From Przewalskia tangutica (taxonomy: Eukaryota > Streptophyta > Magnoliopsida > Solanales > Solanaceae): DNA of 64,000 bases. The notes under the pieces were generated by a model that did no database searches, was not told where the DNA came from, and saw nothing but the letters and a program-made list of their open reading frames with translations. A program made the position numbers and the translations under genes. Location of the stretch: the NCBI GenBank assembly GCA_029844215.1, contig CM056736.1:16987501-17051500 (forward strand). Reading direction: 5' to 3'. Shown here piece by piece: positions 12,120 to 23,289 of the stretch (position 1 is its first letter; the number at the start of each line of letters is the position of its first letter).

Positions 12120-12319
12120 GCAAGTGCTTTGCAATTAGCACTGTCAGAACTTCGTTTGAGCCAGCGCAAACCACAGCAAGGGAGATAAGCCCGCCAAAAC
12201 AGGTAAGTGATACTGAACCTCCTCTTAAAAAAAAAGAAAAAAAGAAAAACAGAAGGAGAAAGCGGAAAATGTTGATGAAGTGGATAGGTTGTGGGGTTAA
12301 TTTACCCCATGCCTCGTGA

Positions 12320-13207
12320 GTAAGGAACCTGCGTCCGGCTAAAAGACGTTAAAGACAGCGCTACTTGGGAGGTAACCCAAGGTTATTTTATTCAATTTAA
12401 TGCATTTTAGTGTTTTTTAGTTTTGTTTACTTAGAACAGTCTCACGGAGGGTATTGTTTATATGTTGTGATGACAGGTGCAGAGCCAAGAGTTTGGAGGA
12501 CGAAAACTGAAAAGAAACCAAAAGAAAATCGGCTCAGCGGCCCAGTGAGCAGGCGGCGCGCTAAAAGATCGTGGCGCAGAAGATTCAGTACAAGGCTGAC
12601 TGCGGTGGTCGCGTGCTAAAAGTCCGTAAAAGTTCAGGTCAGCCGCACACTGAAAGTTCAGAGGATTGCAAGATTTAGCCACGCGCTGGCCAGTAGGTCG
12701 CGATTTAAAATTCTGAAATTTAAGGGAGCCCTAAATCCGATTTTCCTCACTCCAAATCAAAACTCAAACCTTCCCTCTCTCCAAAACCCACGAAATTTAC
12801 CCTTTACCTAAAAATCTTCCACAAACTAAACCCAATCACAACCAAAGTTCTTAAATCCCTTAAACCCTTAACCATCCTAAACAACAACCCTCATTCCATT
12901 GCCTCAAAACATCATTAGGAACAAGAAAATCTTGAGGAACACCGTCCAAGGTAACCTTTATCACTTTTCTTGAAATCCTCAATACATTCAGGGGAGGTAT
13001 TAGGTGATGAGGTGCTTTATTGGTGGAAGGTGTGTGGTGTGTTGAAGTTGGGTGTGAGATTTAGCGGAAAAGTATACGAAGTGAGTGTGGGGTGTCAGGC
13101 AGAGCTTTTTGAGTATGGGGGTTGATAAGTGTTGTAGCTGCTGATTGTTGGTTGATAGTGTTGGGTAATATCGTTGAACAAAGGAAACGCTGCCAAGTTA
13201 TCTAAAA
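12320..13207 (+). other. Athila non-coding spacer between deleted pol and late ORF
   Basis: The spacer contains the conserved post-pol phrase cttgggaggtaacccaagg. A GC-rich stretch at 12530-12700 repeats cgcgctaaaag-like words, and C/A-rich and T/G-rich leader sequence precedes the late ORF. No domain is readable. Confidence 0.55.
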
Positions 13208-14379
13208 ATGTCTGCCAAAAAGAGGAGAGCTTCCACATCCACTTCCGTCCCTCAATATGACACTACTAGGTTTGTCAGCCAAAAAGCTGAGGATAGATAC
13301 CAAAAACTTAGTACTAGACCCTTGATCCCCGAAAGAGGAATGGAGTACCAAAGGGAGTCGTTTGAGGAGGGAGATGCTTATGAGCCCATTCGGGCAATGA
13401 TAGAGGTCATGGGGTGGAAGAGATTTGTTAACCCGAAAAGAATAGCACCGATGAACACAGTAATGATGAGAGAATTTTATGCTAACTTTTCAGAGAGGGC
13501 GGATGATAGATGCTTTGTGAGGGGACGGTATGTGCCTGTGACGGCAGAAGTGGTGAATGTGCTATTAAAAACAGCTGATGTTGAAGAAAGAGGTGACGAC
13601 CGGAGCTATTTCAGAACATGGTCTAGAGACACCAACAACATCGACTGGGATGTCGTCGCAAGCACAGTAAGCTACCATGGGGCTGAGTATGAGATTGCAA
13701 GAAATGGATTAAGAGGACTGAGAAGATGTCAGTTCAACAAAACAGCCAAGGGTTGGTTATATTTCATCAGTGCCCGCTTAATTCCATTGATGCACTTCAC
13801 CAGAGTGCCAGCAGATAGAATAAAAATGATATATGGAATCATGTCAGGGAGAACGATTGACGTTGGGAAGGAAATATTGCAAAACATCGGAGAAACCAGC
13901 AGGTTGGTAACGATAGGTGGGTTGGGACATGGCTCATTTATTAGCAGCTTATGCTCCAGACATGGGGTCCCAACCTTACCCACTGATATATATGAGAAAG
14001 TCCAACCTCCTGTGTCATATGGGCTAGTGCATTCCTTCCTGCACTCCACTCCTCCAAAGAAGAAGACGGCGAGACCAAAGACCAGCAGCAGGTCGCCATG
14101 GATGAAGATGAGTCCGAGAGTGGCTCAAAGATGAGGCAGAAGCGCCAACAACAACTCCCAGAATCTGAACCTCCAATGCCCATAATGGAGCAGTTGCTCA
14201 TGAATCAGAGAAGGATGATGCAGAACTTTGACATAATGATACAAGGTCAACAGGACCTGAGGCAAGGATAACAAGAATTAAGGCAGGAGCAACAACAGTT
14301 GCACCAGAGATTTGATGAGATGAGTTCCTTGTTCAACCAGTGGTCAATGCATTATCCACCGCCACCGCCACCACTTTAA
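13208..14379 (+). pseudogene. Athila late ORF (env position), putative plant transposon protein domain
   Basis: From ATG 13208 an open frame of 308 codons starts MSAKKRRAST. Residues about 60-260 carry the domain commonly labelled putative plant transposon protein, with MREFYANF, CFVRGRYVPVT and later PADRIKMIYGIMSGRTIDVG. Near 14060 the frame shifts. The other frame continues as an acidic, Gln/Met-rich segment to a TAA at 14269-14271 and then to TAA at 14377-14379 with a proline-rich end (PPPPPPL). The ancestral product was therefore longer, with a coiled-coil-like tail. It sits where Athila elements carry their env-like gene. No clear transmembrane segment or signal peptide was seen, and I do not claim an envelope function. 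Confidence 0.7.
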
Positions 14380-15562
14380 ACCAAGTTTGTAAGTTGTCCT
14401 ATTTTCTTTTCTTTTTGTTATCTTTTTGAGTCTTGCACACATTGGGGACAATGTGTGATTTAAGTTTGGGGGGTGTCTTATTGTCTTAGTAGTTTTGAGT
14501 CTTTTTTATTTGTTTTAAGTATTTTTGAGTCATAATTTTTTTTAAAAGATCATGCATGTTGTAGTTACTAGAAACGTCTAGTGAAGTAAGGTTGAATAAT
14601 GTAATGGAATTAGAAACAACCATCTAGACACTTAGGTTAGATATGCCAAAAAATCATGAAATCAGATTATTTTGAGTATCTTGCTTGACTTGTGCATTGT
14701 CTATGATTAAAACTATGTGTACGCTTGCTTGCTATTTGAGGCGAAATAGTTAGGATATGCATGTTAGGGAGATGACTCAGGCAATTCTTTGTTAGCCCTT
14801 TCTTACCACTTTTGCCTATCCCTGACATTCAAAAATATTCCTAGTTAGCCCCTTTGAGCCTAAAGAGTAGACTTTTTCTTTGACACCCTATATTTCCACA
14901 CTTGTGCCATAAGTGAATTTTTTTGGTGATTGGAATAGAAAGTGTTAAAAAAAAGACAAAAAGAGTGAACAATCTTGATGCACCCCAGTGAAAAAGTAAT
15001 AATAAATAGGCAAAAACCTAAGTTTGGGGGTGCCTGTTATTCATAATACACTTCATTCTCTCAAAACAAAAGAGGGGAGAGATAGGTATGAAGTGAAGAA
15101 AGAAGAAATCAAAAGAAAAGGGAAGAATTGAACGCAAAAGAGCTTATGGTACAATAAAATGAGCCTAAATGCCTACTTTTACCTACCCATGCCTAAGCCT
15201 ACATTACAACCCTGAAAAGCCCTGAAGATCTCTTACATGTGTATCTATGATTAGTGGAGAATATCAAGTAAACATGCCATAGGATTTTGAAATTGACATG
15301 TATAGTTAGATATTTTTACTTCCATTAAGCATGATTAAATGTGAATTTGCGAAATATCTAACTTAATGTGTTTAGAATGCTAAAAATTCATGCTATATGT
15401 TCCTGCATATTATTCTGCTAACCTTCATGCTTTTCTAAGTAACAATGATGCAGCAAAGTGATCAGTGTCTTTGAGTCAGTCTATTTTTCTTCCTTCTCTT
15501 GTCTTTAATTCTTTCTTTTGATCTTTGCTCGAGCACGAGCAAAGGTTAAGTTTGAGGGTGTT
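14380..15562 (+). other. Athila 3' non-coding region and polypurine tracts
   Basis: This region carries the conserved phrase cattggggacaatgtg near 14441 and a G-rich taagtttggggggtg near 14460, repeated in weaker form near 15019. The purine-rich run aggttaagtttgagggtg lies immediately before the 3' LTR and is the likely polypurine tract. No coding frame is seen. Confidence 0.6.
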
Positions 15563-16751
15563 TGATCGGTGTATTTTATATACACCTTTTGAGTCATTTT
15601 TAGTTAGTCTTTTGCCCATTTTTGTACAAATATGTGTCGTCTTAGGATAGATTTTCTTTCTTTTGAGTCATATTGGTTTAAAGTGGCTCATTGGCGGAAA
15701 AGGAGCAAAAGAGGCGTAAACAGAGGTTCCAGAGCTCGGCGAGAAAGTTGGCGAACCGCACGAAATGTATGGCCTCCACCACAGAGTCGAGAGTCGCAGG
15801 TTTGGCCGCGCGCTACAGGTGCGCACGGCGGAAATTCTGAAATGTTCGAATGGGAATGGGCCAAGGCCTGAAGGAAAATCTGGAAAAACGTTTTGAGGCT
15901 ATAAAAGGCAGCCTTTAGGTCAGAATTAAGGGTTCCCTTCCTTGCCAATTCACACAACTTTTGGAGATCAAGATTGGAGACCATTTTTTAGTAATTTCTT
16001 GTTCTTTTTTTATTTTCTTTGTAGTTTATGTTGGATTTTAATTTAGTTCTTGTCATGTCTATGGCTAGGAACTAACTTAATCTAGGGCTTTCCATGTCAA
16101 TTCACTTGAACCTTATTCTTATGAATTAATGCATGTTTTTTGTTCTTCTTCTTGTTATTGAGATTTATTCAATATTTGTCCTGAATGCTTGGTAATTACT
16201 TGATCACTAATTATCATAATCCTTATGATTTCTAATCGAAAGCCGAAAGGGGAGATTGTGAATATGCTGTAGTTGAATAAACATAGGTTAAATCGTGGAC
16301 GAAAGTACCCCGATACTTGTGTAGTATTAATAGGTTATTGCTCTTAATCCTCCTTTATAGTCAATCTTATCACCGAAAGGTAGAAGAGTTCTATATTGGG
16401 GTTGAGTGTTTATATTACCTTAACAATAGTATAAAACGGCTTAGTCAACCTGCTATCTCAAAATAGAAGAAGAATCATAATTAATTGCATTAACAAGTAA
16501 GATAAGCGGATAGTTGAGGAGATTTGGAAGCCCTATTTCCACCATAATTGAAGTAAAACCAATTAGTCTAGTTAGCATTCTTAATTATAGTTAGAAACCA
16601 TCTATCAATCATCGGTCACAAAATAGATACCATAGAATAGAATTTGAGAATTGAACACTAATCCCTGAGGACGATAACTCAGTCTTCTAAGACTATATTA
16701 CTTGACACGACACGTGCACTTGCGTTAAGTGTGTGCATAAATTTCGCATCA
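15563..16751 (+). repeat. 3' LTR of the Athila element
   Basis: This LTR is 1189 bp with TGATCGG...GCATCA ends, followed by gatgt. It is nearly identical to the 5' LTR except in the GC-rich block at about 15705-15840. It lacks the inverted and duplicated segment, so it shows the ancestral arrangement. A TATA box lies at 15900-15907. Confidence 0.92.
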
Positions 16752-16904
16752 GATGTGATGAAGAACTTGATGTATCATAGCATGAATCTTGAATAATTCT
16801 GCCCACGTCCTATATTGGACGTTTTCTAGGTCAAGAATAATAGGAAGAACACTATTGATGTTAGAAACTGTGAGGGCAGGATGAAAAGTGTTCTTCTCAG
16901 TCAT
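16752..16904 (-). pseudogene. Copia element A: N-terminus of gag
   Basis: On the minus strand the ATG at 16904-16902 opens MTEKNTFHPALTVSNINSVL and reaches HQVLHHI at the Athila insertion. With the insertion and one duplication copy removed, the frame continues IPPPTPKKG into the part ending at 8093. The start fits the usual copia gag opening and lies downstream of a primer site and LTR. Confidence 0.8.
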
Positions 16905-17050
16905 GGTGAATAGAACGGACTTTTGGACAAGACTATAATTTAGGGAGAGGGCTTGAGTTTGCAGAAACCGAGGGGGGAGGGATATTTGGCATGATTTTCA
17001 AGAGAATTTGAGAAAGAAGTGAGAAGCAAAAGCAAGGAAAATAACCTAGA

Positions 17051-17302
17051 CTCCTGATACCTTGAAAGAATTAATCCCTTGATTATTCTTATTGATGAAT
17101 GACATATATATACAAGTTACATAGGAAAACCCTTTTCGTATTCTACCTCTAAATTCCTATTCTATTTGAAGACTAACTTTATAATTATGGTAATATTACA
17201 CTACTAATTAAGGTACAAGACTAAGTCTAATATATACAAAATATACAAAGAAAACCAATGCTACACGAACTGCCCAGTGGGCACAAACTGATATATTTAA
17301 CA
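17051..17302 (-). repeat. 5' LTR and primer site of copia element A
   Basis: In minus-strand sense the LTR runs 17302 to 17063 (240 bp), TGTTAAATATATCAG...TTCTTTCA. It is followed by ggtatcaggag at 17061-17051, a decayed form of the initiator-Met primer site ggtatcagagc. The short length is typical of copia. The neighbouring gtgaa at 17303-17307 would be its target duplication, but the partner copy is outside the window. Confidence 0.65.
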
Positions 17303-17313
17303 GTGAAAGTAAG

Positions 17314-20300
17314 TGTCACGACCCGATCCCGGGCCCGTGACTGGTGCCTTACCCCGGGCACCCTAGTGATACAACATCAGAGAAAATCAGCGGAAATAAA
17401 ACTTTAAACATGAAACAAGAGATAAGATCATAAAACAGGCCAACCAAACGGTTACCTTCCAATAAATATATGTATACAAATCTTTCAAACCGAACAGTTT
17501 AATCCTTTTTACAAACCCCGCCACAACAAGATTACTGCACTCTAAGAGTTTTTATACAACATGACGACAGTGGCTCGCCATACCCCTGAATGTACAAGAA
17601 CCTACAACTCAGGGTAACATACCAAAGATAAGCCTCCGGAGAAACGGAGCTTCCCAACGCTGAACTGTGATCCTAAGAGCGAGGATCAGCAATCGATGTA
17701 CCTCTACCTACGGCATGAACGCAGCCCCCCGAAGGAGGTCAGTACAACAGGTACCAAGTGTATGAAACTGAAAAATACTGTAAATGAAATCATAGTAGTC
17801 TATATAAAGCAGGAGACATGTATGATAACCAAACTACAGTTCACCATAAATAAGCAAATATGTAAGTCGTGACTCACGCCTCGAGTCATCACTCAAATAT
17901 AACTATGGGTCTCACGCCCGCAACATCAATCATGCCCGTGGAATACCTTCCTCACTGCCGACAGTCTATGATATAATAACACCACAGAGTACACATGAAC
18001 ACCAAGTCTGTACTAATAATACTATACAACCAAACCACGGTCGACACGGCAAGTACGAAAGCCGACTACCAGATACCGCGCCGCGGTCACGAATGACCGG
18101 CAAGTACGAGGGGCTAACTACTGTGTACCAAGGCGTGTCACGAGACTTCGCCACTACACCGAGCCGGCAAGTGCGAGGGCTAACTACTGTACCAAGGCCG
18201 AATCACCACGAGACGGGCAAGACGAAAGCCACCACCGATACCAATGTCGATCAAGAAAACCTCATGGAGATCTAGTCCATGGAATAACACTATCAACAGG
18301 GAAACGAACCCTCATCATGGCCGCATACCCGTGGACCATCCATCGAGTCAGTATGCCCATGGACTATCATAGTGGAAGCATACCCGTGGGCCACCCATCG
18401 TGTCAGTATGTCCAAAATGATCAAGAATAACACGACCGGCCCTCCATTCGAGAGACGCGGTAACATAAGAATACAACACTTTGCACAACAAGGCTATCAT
18501 ACACAAACATAGGTAAGTCACACACAACTCAAGGTACTTTCATTTTATGCCAAAGTCCAGGTTTTAACCCCAAAGTATTACTTATGTTAAACTCTTTTTA
18601 AAGGATCCATTTCTTTTACAAAGGTCACCCGATACCCGCAGTATAGAGTGACTAACATCTTTTAAGTAAACCAAAACAATTTCCATACTTTCCTTTTAAA
18701 ACCAAATTAAGGCGATACCATGCCTTCTTTTTAGACCAAAACACTTCTCCTTTTAAAGTCAAGTTACCACTTTAAAACCAATGATAAAACCATTCCTTTG
18801 TTTTCATAAAGTCGTTATAACTAACTTCCCATAAAGTTGTTATAACACTTTATGTTTTAAACCAATTTTAAGACAAAACAATGCTTTTCTTTTAAACCAA
18901 AGACTCTTTAATTTCCTCAAGTCTCTTTTTTGAAATCAAGTTCCTTTATTCTCATTTCCAAATCAAGAAACATTATTCTTTAAAAACCAAGTACTCATTA
19001 CTCACGAATGAGGTTTCACACTTCTTAACAACTTTCACATCAATTCAATTAAGTCAAGTCTCTTATCTTTTAAGATCAAGTCTCTTAACTTTTTAAAAGC
19101 AATAAACCATTCTTTTTATCTCTCTTAAGTCGTTATACCTAACTTCCCATAAAGCTAGTACAACTCTTAAGCTTTCAAACCAAGTATTATTCTTCTTTCA
19201 AAAAGGATTCTTAATTCTTTTGAAATACCTCAAGATTCTTATTATTCAGGCTTAAGTCAAAAGACATTGCCGTAACACTACATTCAGTTAACACACGTAC
19301 GTCTACCGTACTATATATATATTCTTGTAAAATACTTCCAGATTCTTATTATTCGTGCTTAAGTCAAAAGACATTGCCACACGACGCTCACCGTACTATA
19401 TATACTCCTTTAAAATATCATGCTCAAGAGTATAGGAAGAATCACATACCTCGCGACGATTATCGACTATCAGCAAATAGCTCCAAAGTACTGTAGTCCT
19501 GTTAGCCTTTTCCACCCTTCGAGTAGAATTCACTACTCGCAGTACTTCAACCTATAACGGTTATACAAGTCTATCAAGATACAAGATTCTTACGGAAAAT
19601 CAAAGACTTCCTACCCACAAACTTCACAAGTTCATCAGAGATACAATCCCATGTAAGGCACAGTTCAATTCTCTCTTCTTATATACCTTCCTTGTATATA
19701 ACTTATACTTAAATCTTATACTTCAACAGTATGAAAACTCTAATTACAAAAGAAGGTCAAGCGTATTTACCTCGGTAAGCCCAAAATTATCCAAGTTTAA
19801 ATGTCGATCTTGAGCAACGTTTAGCTCCTACTCTGGGCGCTCCAACCCGCTCCAAACAACCCTTAGAAGTTTCTAAACAACTTCTCCTAACACTTCAACC
19901 AAGCATACGAAGATTTCCTTAGGGTTTGGTTTGAGACAAAAGGACATAAGGTAGTATTTCCTGCTCTACGATAGAGGTAACTTTTGGAATACTACAAGGT
20001 ATAAGGCTAAGGTATTTTGGTATAAGAACAATACTTGAGAGTATTTCACCAAAAAGGAGGTATTATACGAGAACCATACAAGGCAAGGGTGTACTTCTGC
20101 TTAGCACCACTAGGAAGGTGGGTACTCCTCGCCACAAGGCCTAACAGGGGAGGGGAAGGCTAGGACGAGAAGCTCACAGCGGGGAGAAGGATTTCAAGAC
20201 TTGAGATTTGTGGAGTGGATGAATAAGTCTTCAGCTGGGTATTTATAGGGAAACCAATGGCCATGATCAAGCAGTGGGGGGCAAGTGGAGGGCCAAGATT

Positions 20301-20647
20301 TGCCCAAGTGCCCCCTAACCTACTCCTCAAATCATTCCACAAACAATGACCCATGTTTTAGGCCCCAAATTCATGCCATTCGTCCAAGGCAAACCGCCCC
20401 TTGGCCGTCCACTTGAGGGTGACAAGTGTCACCCGCGCGTTGGTCCAAAATATTTCATCTCTCGGAAAAATCCGCAAAATTATAAATGACATAGCCGAAT
20501 TTTCCTTCGCAAGTTCTCAGAAACGCTTCATTTAAAAACGATTCTTTACGGGGGTTGTGCACAAATTTCGAATCTTGCCTAACTTTAAGGCTCAAACTTT
20601 TCTACGTACGCCCACACGTACATACTCTGGAAATACGGGGTATAACA
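17314..20647 (-). mobile_element. Solo LTR (about 3.3 kb) of a gypsy-like retrotransposon
   Basis: The plus-strand ends are TGTCACGACC...GGTATAACA, flanked by the duplication gtaag (17309-17313 and 20648-20652). No coding domain, primer site or polypurine tract lies inside. A solo LTR left by LTR-LTR recombination is therefore the simplest reading. By analogy with similar Solanaceae LTRs I orient it on the minus strand (TGTTATACCCCG start). It holds a GC-rich short tandem repeat at about 18030-18250 (ggcaagtacgaggggctaac-like units of about 60-70 bp) and two copies of a cccgtggaccatccatcg-like phrase at 18330-18410. Small frames inside are not genes. Confidence 0.8.
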
Positions 20648-20652
20648 GTAAG

Positions 20653-21025
20653 AGCTGGTAGGAAGCCTGTTGTGGTATAGTAATCAGATGAATGTTTTGA
20701 TTTTGTTTGGGCAATCAAGCTTTCATATTAAGACCTCTGTGGTCCAGCAGCGGATTCTGCACATAACGACAGCTTAGTGCACCGGACAACCCTTTTTAAT
20801 CAAGCTTTCATATCCATTTGAAACTCTTGATGTTGAGGGAATTGATGGGATTATGCTCTTTTTCTATCATGTGCTAAGTACTTTTGATAGTAAAGAGACC
20901 ATTGCTGGTGAAATTCGAGATGAGCTTGTCATTTTTTTGGATGTTGTAGGAATGAAACAACTTTGAATAATATGGGAGAGATTAGAAGGGATGCTAAAGG
21001 ACATCTTATCCTATTGCCAAGTACC
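20653..21025 (+). pseudogene. Unidentified gene-like remnant, left part
   Basis: A frame near 20815-20970 reads as plausible protein (GIDGIMLFFYHVLSTFDSKE, then GEIRDELVIFLDVVGMKQL) and then stops. The sequence may resume on the other side of the small hAT element (21990-22090). I do not recognise the family. The phrase agcttagtgcaccgga near 20790 resembles a piece of a Solanaceae SINE. Treat this as a broken host-gene or repeat fragment. Confidence 0.3.
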
Positions 21026-21989
21026 TAGGGATGACAAATGGGGCAGGGCAGGACGGGGTAGGACATGTCAAACGTTAAACGGGGAAGGAAAATACTTAAA
21101 CGGAACAGGGCAGGGCCGGATAGGTCAAAACACATTTTTAGAAAATTCTAAATAGGACAGGACAGTTAATAGGACAAAGCTTTCTTTGTGCAAATTTAAA
21201 GATATAATCTGTTACGCTGGGTTGTACTTGTTAGAATTGGATAAAATTTTATAGAGTTGTACATCTTTCGGTTACGGACATATTGAGACTTTACGGGGAT
21301 TAATACGACTTACGGTTTGAAAGTTATCACTATTTAAAGTTTCTGCCTCAGATCAACCGAAATCTGAAAGGACGGAATGTATAACGTAAAAACTGTACAA
21401 ATCGGTAAAGAATATGAAAGTTTGTGCTGAATAAAAGTTTTAGTTTTCTCTGTTCTCGACAGTTTGATACTTTATGGAGATTAATCTGACTTACAGATAA
21501 GAAGTTATGACTGTTTTAAGATTGTGTTTCATAAAAATTCTGGCGAGACAGTTTTTATAGGATTGTTCTTGCGTAAATTTGTACTAGTTACACTAAGTAT
21601 TTCATGAGTAAATTTGGGAGTGTTAGGTCTCCGTGTTACCTTCACCTCGGCGTAAGAAATATCTTATTTGGGGTTACGATTTGAGAGTTGTAATCTTACA
21701 AGTGGAAAGTATGAAAGGTTGAAAGAAAGGAATAACATTTAAAAAATAAACTTAGTTCATAAATTAGTTTATATTAAGAAATTATGACAATAGACTAATT
21801 GTTCATCTATTTTTTAAAAAAAATTAAAAGAAGTTAACAAAATAAATATCAAGTTGAAAGTGAAAAATGAAAAATAACATAAACAGAACGGGACAGTGCA
21901 ATTTTTTAAAAAAAATGCTAAACGAGACATGGCATGACATGTTAACATCTTAGCAGGTCAAGATTTACCCTGCCCCTTTGACACCCCTA
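21026..21989. mobile_element. Non-autonomous hAT transposon (964 bp)
   Basis: The left end tagggatgacaaatggggca and right end (complement) taggggtgtcaaaggggca form imperfect terminal inverted repeats of hAT type with G-rich subterminal words. The flanks caagtacc (21018-21025) and ccggtacc (21990-21997) agree at 6 of 8 bases, as for an aged 8-bp target duplication. There is no transposase. The middle (about 21190-21720) resembles a diverged piece of the Tekay-type LTR found at 24600-25200, in opposite orientation. Confidence 0.7.
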
Positions 21990-21997
21990 CCGGTACC

Positions 21998-22698
21998 ATG
22001 CCTGAAAATATCTCAGACTTCACGGTTCTATTCATTGTTAGTAAGGGTCCTGTAATTTGGCTCCTGATGCTAGCCAATAAATAAAGTATAAAGGAAAATG
22101 TTACAGAGAAAAAGAAGGAAAATATTTTACTTCAACCAGAAAAAGATGACCCGAATTATAGAACAATTTCATAACGTAAAATTTTATTTATGCGATAATA
22201 ATAATAAAGTAATTATTATATCGTGATTAATAGTGAAGAAATTATTATGTATAAATTAATAATGAAGAGATTGTCATACATGTATTACTTATAATTTTAA
22301 AAGGTCGTTTTTTTTTATTTTAAATAGTTTATTCTTTGCATTGTTAATAAATATTTTTATTTCATTTTTCTATTCTGCATAAGTCATAATTAATGTAGAT
22401 GTTATTTAATACTGCCAATTAAATACTAATAGTATATTAATTATGTGTCAAATATCTTTTCTAATGCGCCACTCTATACATGTTACGCTGAATTCTATGT
22501 TGAAATTAATAATTTCAATAATAATGGTTTAGTTGTATTTTAATTGCATAACATACTTTGTCAGAAAGACTTGAATTTATTTGCATAACATACTTTTTAT
22601 ATTCGACAATAGAGAGTCTACTTACACCTCCGATTTTTTATATTCCATTACTTTTGTTTGTAGCCTTTGTTTAATACTCTATAGGTATGTAGTAAAAT
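21998..22698. other. AT-rich spacer, no gene seen
   Basis: After a short stretch that may complete the gene-like remnant (to about 22090), the DNA is strongly AT-rich with simple repeats such as aataataataaagtaattatt. I see no domain, RNA gene or terminal repeat. Confidence 0.5.
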
Positions 22699-23289
22699 TT
22701 AAGTTTGGATTTGAAATACTTTGTGTGAAGACTTAGAGACCACATTGGCTAGCCTTTGATATTCGGCCTCTGCACTTGAACGTGAAAGAGTGGATTGACG
22801 TTTGACAGACCATGAGACCAAGTTATTTCCAAGAAACATACAATAGCCAAATGTAGAACGCCTGATATCCGGACAACCACCCCAATCAATATTTGTATAT
22901 GAAACAAGCGTAGACGTCGACGAAGGATACAAATGCAAGTCATAATCAAGTGTTCCATGAACGTACCTAAGAATGCGTTTGAGTGCATTCATATGTTCAA
23001 TCATGGGGTCATGCATAAACAAACACACCTGTCGTACGACATATGTAATATCAGGCCGCGTGAATGTAAGATACTGAAGGGCCCCTGCAAGAGTACGATA
23101 GCGGATCGAATCCTCATTGGGGGAGCCAACTGCAACATCCAACTTGGGTTTAGTATCAACTGGAGTAGAATTGGACTTACAGGATGACATCCCAACCCTC
23201 TCAATGATCTCAGCTGAATACTTCCTCTGTGATAAGAATAGTCCACCTACATGACGAGTGGCATCAATCCCAAAAAAATAACTCAATGG
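22699..23289 (-). pseudogene. Copia element B: end of reverse transcriptase and RNase H
   Basis: The minus-strand frame (198 codons) gives PLSYFFGIDATRHVGG, RYRTLAGALQYLTFTRPDI, then RNase H with GYCMFLGNNLVSWSVKRQ and SRSSAEAEYQ. It continues the reverse transcriptase that stops at 35770, where DLGP is cut by the Tekay insertion. The two halves join as DLGP-LSYFFGI across the duplication aatgg. The RNase H is truncated soon after AEAEY; the last residues before 22699 no longer fit the family, and no LTR follows. Confidence 0.88.

Larger units (their letters stand above)
8094..16751 (+). mobile_element. Athila-type Ty3-gypsy retrotransposon lacking pol (8.66 kb)
   Basis: Two LTRs start TGATCGG and end GCATCA and are flanked by the duplication gatgt. 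A tRNA-Asp primer site follows the 5' LTR. The interior runs gag, CCHC knuckle, aspartic protease, then an env-position ORF with a Gln-rich tail. No reverse transcriptase, RNase H or integrase lies between the protease (ends 12119) and the late ORF (starts 13208), so about 3 kb of pol has been lost and the copy is non-autonomous. The element order and primer choice are those known for Athila. It lies in minus-strand copia gag. Confidence 0.9.
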
